Shown here: piece after piece, positions 63,259 to 64,000 of the stretch
Layout: every line of letters starts with the position of its first letter
Position numbering within the stretch: the first letter of the stretch is position 1
Assembly: GCA_963840075.1 (NCBI GenBank)
Contig: CAWIXS010000031.1
Span: 124,001 to 188,000 of the forward strand
Source: AWTP1-13 sp963840075
GTDB taxonomy: Bacteria; Pseudomonadota; Alphaproteobacteria; Rhizobiales; Hyphomicrobiaceae
DNA length: 64,000 nt
Reading direction: 5' to 3'
Translations under genes and position numbers: made by a program
The notes under the pieces: generated by a model
Seen by the model: the letters and a program-made list of their open reading frames with translations, nothing else
Database searches by the model: none
Told to the model about the DNA's origin: nothing

Positions 63259-63795
63259 GTTGGTGGAGTGGCGCGCGGCGGACGCGGGCTCGGTGTCGAA
63301 ATGCGGCGGTGACTCCGGCCTGGGCTCGACTTCTCCCGGCTGCGCCTGCGAGGCGCTGCGCTCCTCGCCGGGCACGATGGCGCGGCGCGCGATGCGGTCC
63401 CACAGCCCGAGACGGTGGAGCTCGGCTTCGACGGCTTGTTGGCTGCGGTTGTGGGCGCGCGCGAGCTGCGCGACGCTGCGGCCGGCCTTGAAGGCTGCCG
63501 CCAGCTCGCCGGCCTCGCCGTCGTACCAACGCGCGCCGGAGCGTGCCGGGAAGCCCCGCTCATTGCGGGTGCGCGCCTTGCGCGCGCCGTTGAGCGCATC
63601 GAGCAGCCCTTCCCAGGCCACCATCGGCAGCGTGAGCGACGTGCCGTGCGGCGAGCTGAGCTTGCCGCACAGCCCGCCCTCCTCGATGTCGAAGACGTAG
63701 CGGCCGTCGCCTTGCCGCCATGTCACCCGCTCCCACGTCAGCGGCTCGGGCGCCTCACCGTACTGCTGGCAGCCCCGCCGGTACCCCTGGGACAT
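63184..63795 (-). CDS. Hypothetical protein with HTH-like segment and repeat-derived tail
   Basis: A 203-residue soluble protein from ATG 63795. The first part has CQQYGEAPEPLTWERVTWRQ and EEGGLCGKLSSPHGTSLTLP. A middle segment, FPARSGARWYDGEAGELAAA then RSVAQLARAHNRSQQAVEAE, looks like a helix-turn-helix with recognition helix NRSQQAVEAELHRLG. After about residue 178 the sequence is made of the GTCAT repeat (VIPAPRGPERPELDQAGPHA) and is unlikely to be native. I do not recognise the family. A small regulator is possible. No partners seen. The start region carries no clear Shine-Dalgarno. Confidence 0.65.
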   Translation of the reverse strand: MSQGYRRGCQQYGEAPEPLTWERVTWRQGDGRYVFDIEEGGLCGKLSSPHGTSLTLPMVAWEGLLDALNGARKARTRNERGFPARSGARWYDGEAGELAAAFKAGRSVAQLARAHNRSQQAVEAELHRLGLWDRIARRAIVPGEERSASQAQPGEVEPRPESPPHFDTEPASAARHSTNVIPAPRGPERPELDQAGPHALENK

Positions 63796-64000
63796 CGCAA
63801 CGCCTCCACACTGTAATTGCGCTGAAGTGTTGCAAACCGGATGGAGCGTGTCAAGAACGAAAAGAGAACATTGGCTCCACCCAGTTGCGGCCACGTTCGA
63901 TCCGTAATGAGAGCGGCTGCGGTCGCGCGAGGTCCGTCCTCGAAGCGAACCCTGCGCAAACAGCCAACACTGGCTCGATAGAACTGGCCGGAGCAAGGGC
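63796..64000. other. Window end without a recognisable gene
   Basis: About 200 bases, somewhat less GC-rich near 63815-63885, which would suit a promoter for the minus-strand gene at 63795. No coding sequence is supported before the window ends. Confidence 0.4.

Overview
The window is a high-GC, gene-dense chromosomal segment that reads as an alphaproteobacterium, most likely a member of the Hyphomicrobiales/Rhizobiales or a close relative. The reasons are the yfgM-like/bamB/der order, a rickettsial 17-kDa-type glycine-zipper lipoprotein, an Anbu proteasome-homologue operon, several NitT/TauT-type ABC importers, a Bug-type solute receptor, and repeat families typical of such genomes. No rRNA, tRNA, CRISPR, phage or conjugation genes were seen.

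Layout. 0-7 kb: lipid/acyl-CoA metabolism (acyl-CoA ligase, thiolase, start of an acyl-CoA dehydrogenase on the minus strand; two SDR oxidoreductases and a methyltransferase on the plus strand), a cytochrome b561 and a hotdog thioesterase. 7-10 kb: an overlapping pair of unknown genes, a Bug receptor and an HD-domain protein. 10-16 kb: housekeeping holC, der, bamB and a YfgM-like gene, then a single-TM unknown. 16-21 kb: acs, a ParE toxin-antitoxin pair, an MFS permease, a decayed DUF6159-type gene and a methyltransferase. 22-26.6 kb: the Anbu operon (circularly permuted ATP-grasp, alpha-E, transglutaminase, Anbu), split by an inserted S23 four-helix-bundle cassette. 26.6-34 kb: a broken coiled-coil gene, trmD, a ketopantoate-reductase-like gene, a lipoprotein, a frameshifted class II aldolase, a PhoX-type Tat phosphatase and an MFS carrier. 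34-44 kb: two importer clusters (NitT/TauT type; oligopeptide type without ATPases), a luciferase-like monooxygenase and a MetE-like enzyme. 44-54 kb: a PEP-mutase-family enzyme, a three-gene coiled-coil/DUF6384/TelA-like cluster, three secreted or membrane proteins of unknown role, a DUF937/PRC-barrel protein and a NarL-type regulator. 54-64 kb: a second NitT/TauT-type importer beside a thiamine-diphosphate enzyme, an M50/CBS intramembrane protease, an MmgE/PrpD protein, a toxin remnant and a C-terminally extended unknown.

Two themes cut across the map. First, short repeats are everywhere between genes: elements bounded by GTCAT...ATGAC ends, tracts of CCTGAAACC/CCCTAATC units, and hairpins between convergent genes. 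They have reshaped gene ends: two proteins have C-terminal tails made of repeat sequence, and two genes (a thioesterase and an ABC permease) have a second, diverged copy of their last codons stranded downstream. Second, many otherwise well-conserved genes carry single-base frameshifts, two of them in compensating pairs. This points either to consensus indel errors (for example in a metagenome assembly) or to real decay. The DUF6159 gene has stops plus a large deletion and is a true pseudogene.

The most interesting local system is the Anbu peptide-bond-metabolism operon and the way an S23 gene bounded by 31-bp inverted repeats sits exactly between two of its genes. The TelA-like/DUF6384/coiled-coil cluster comes second.
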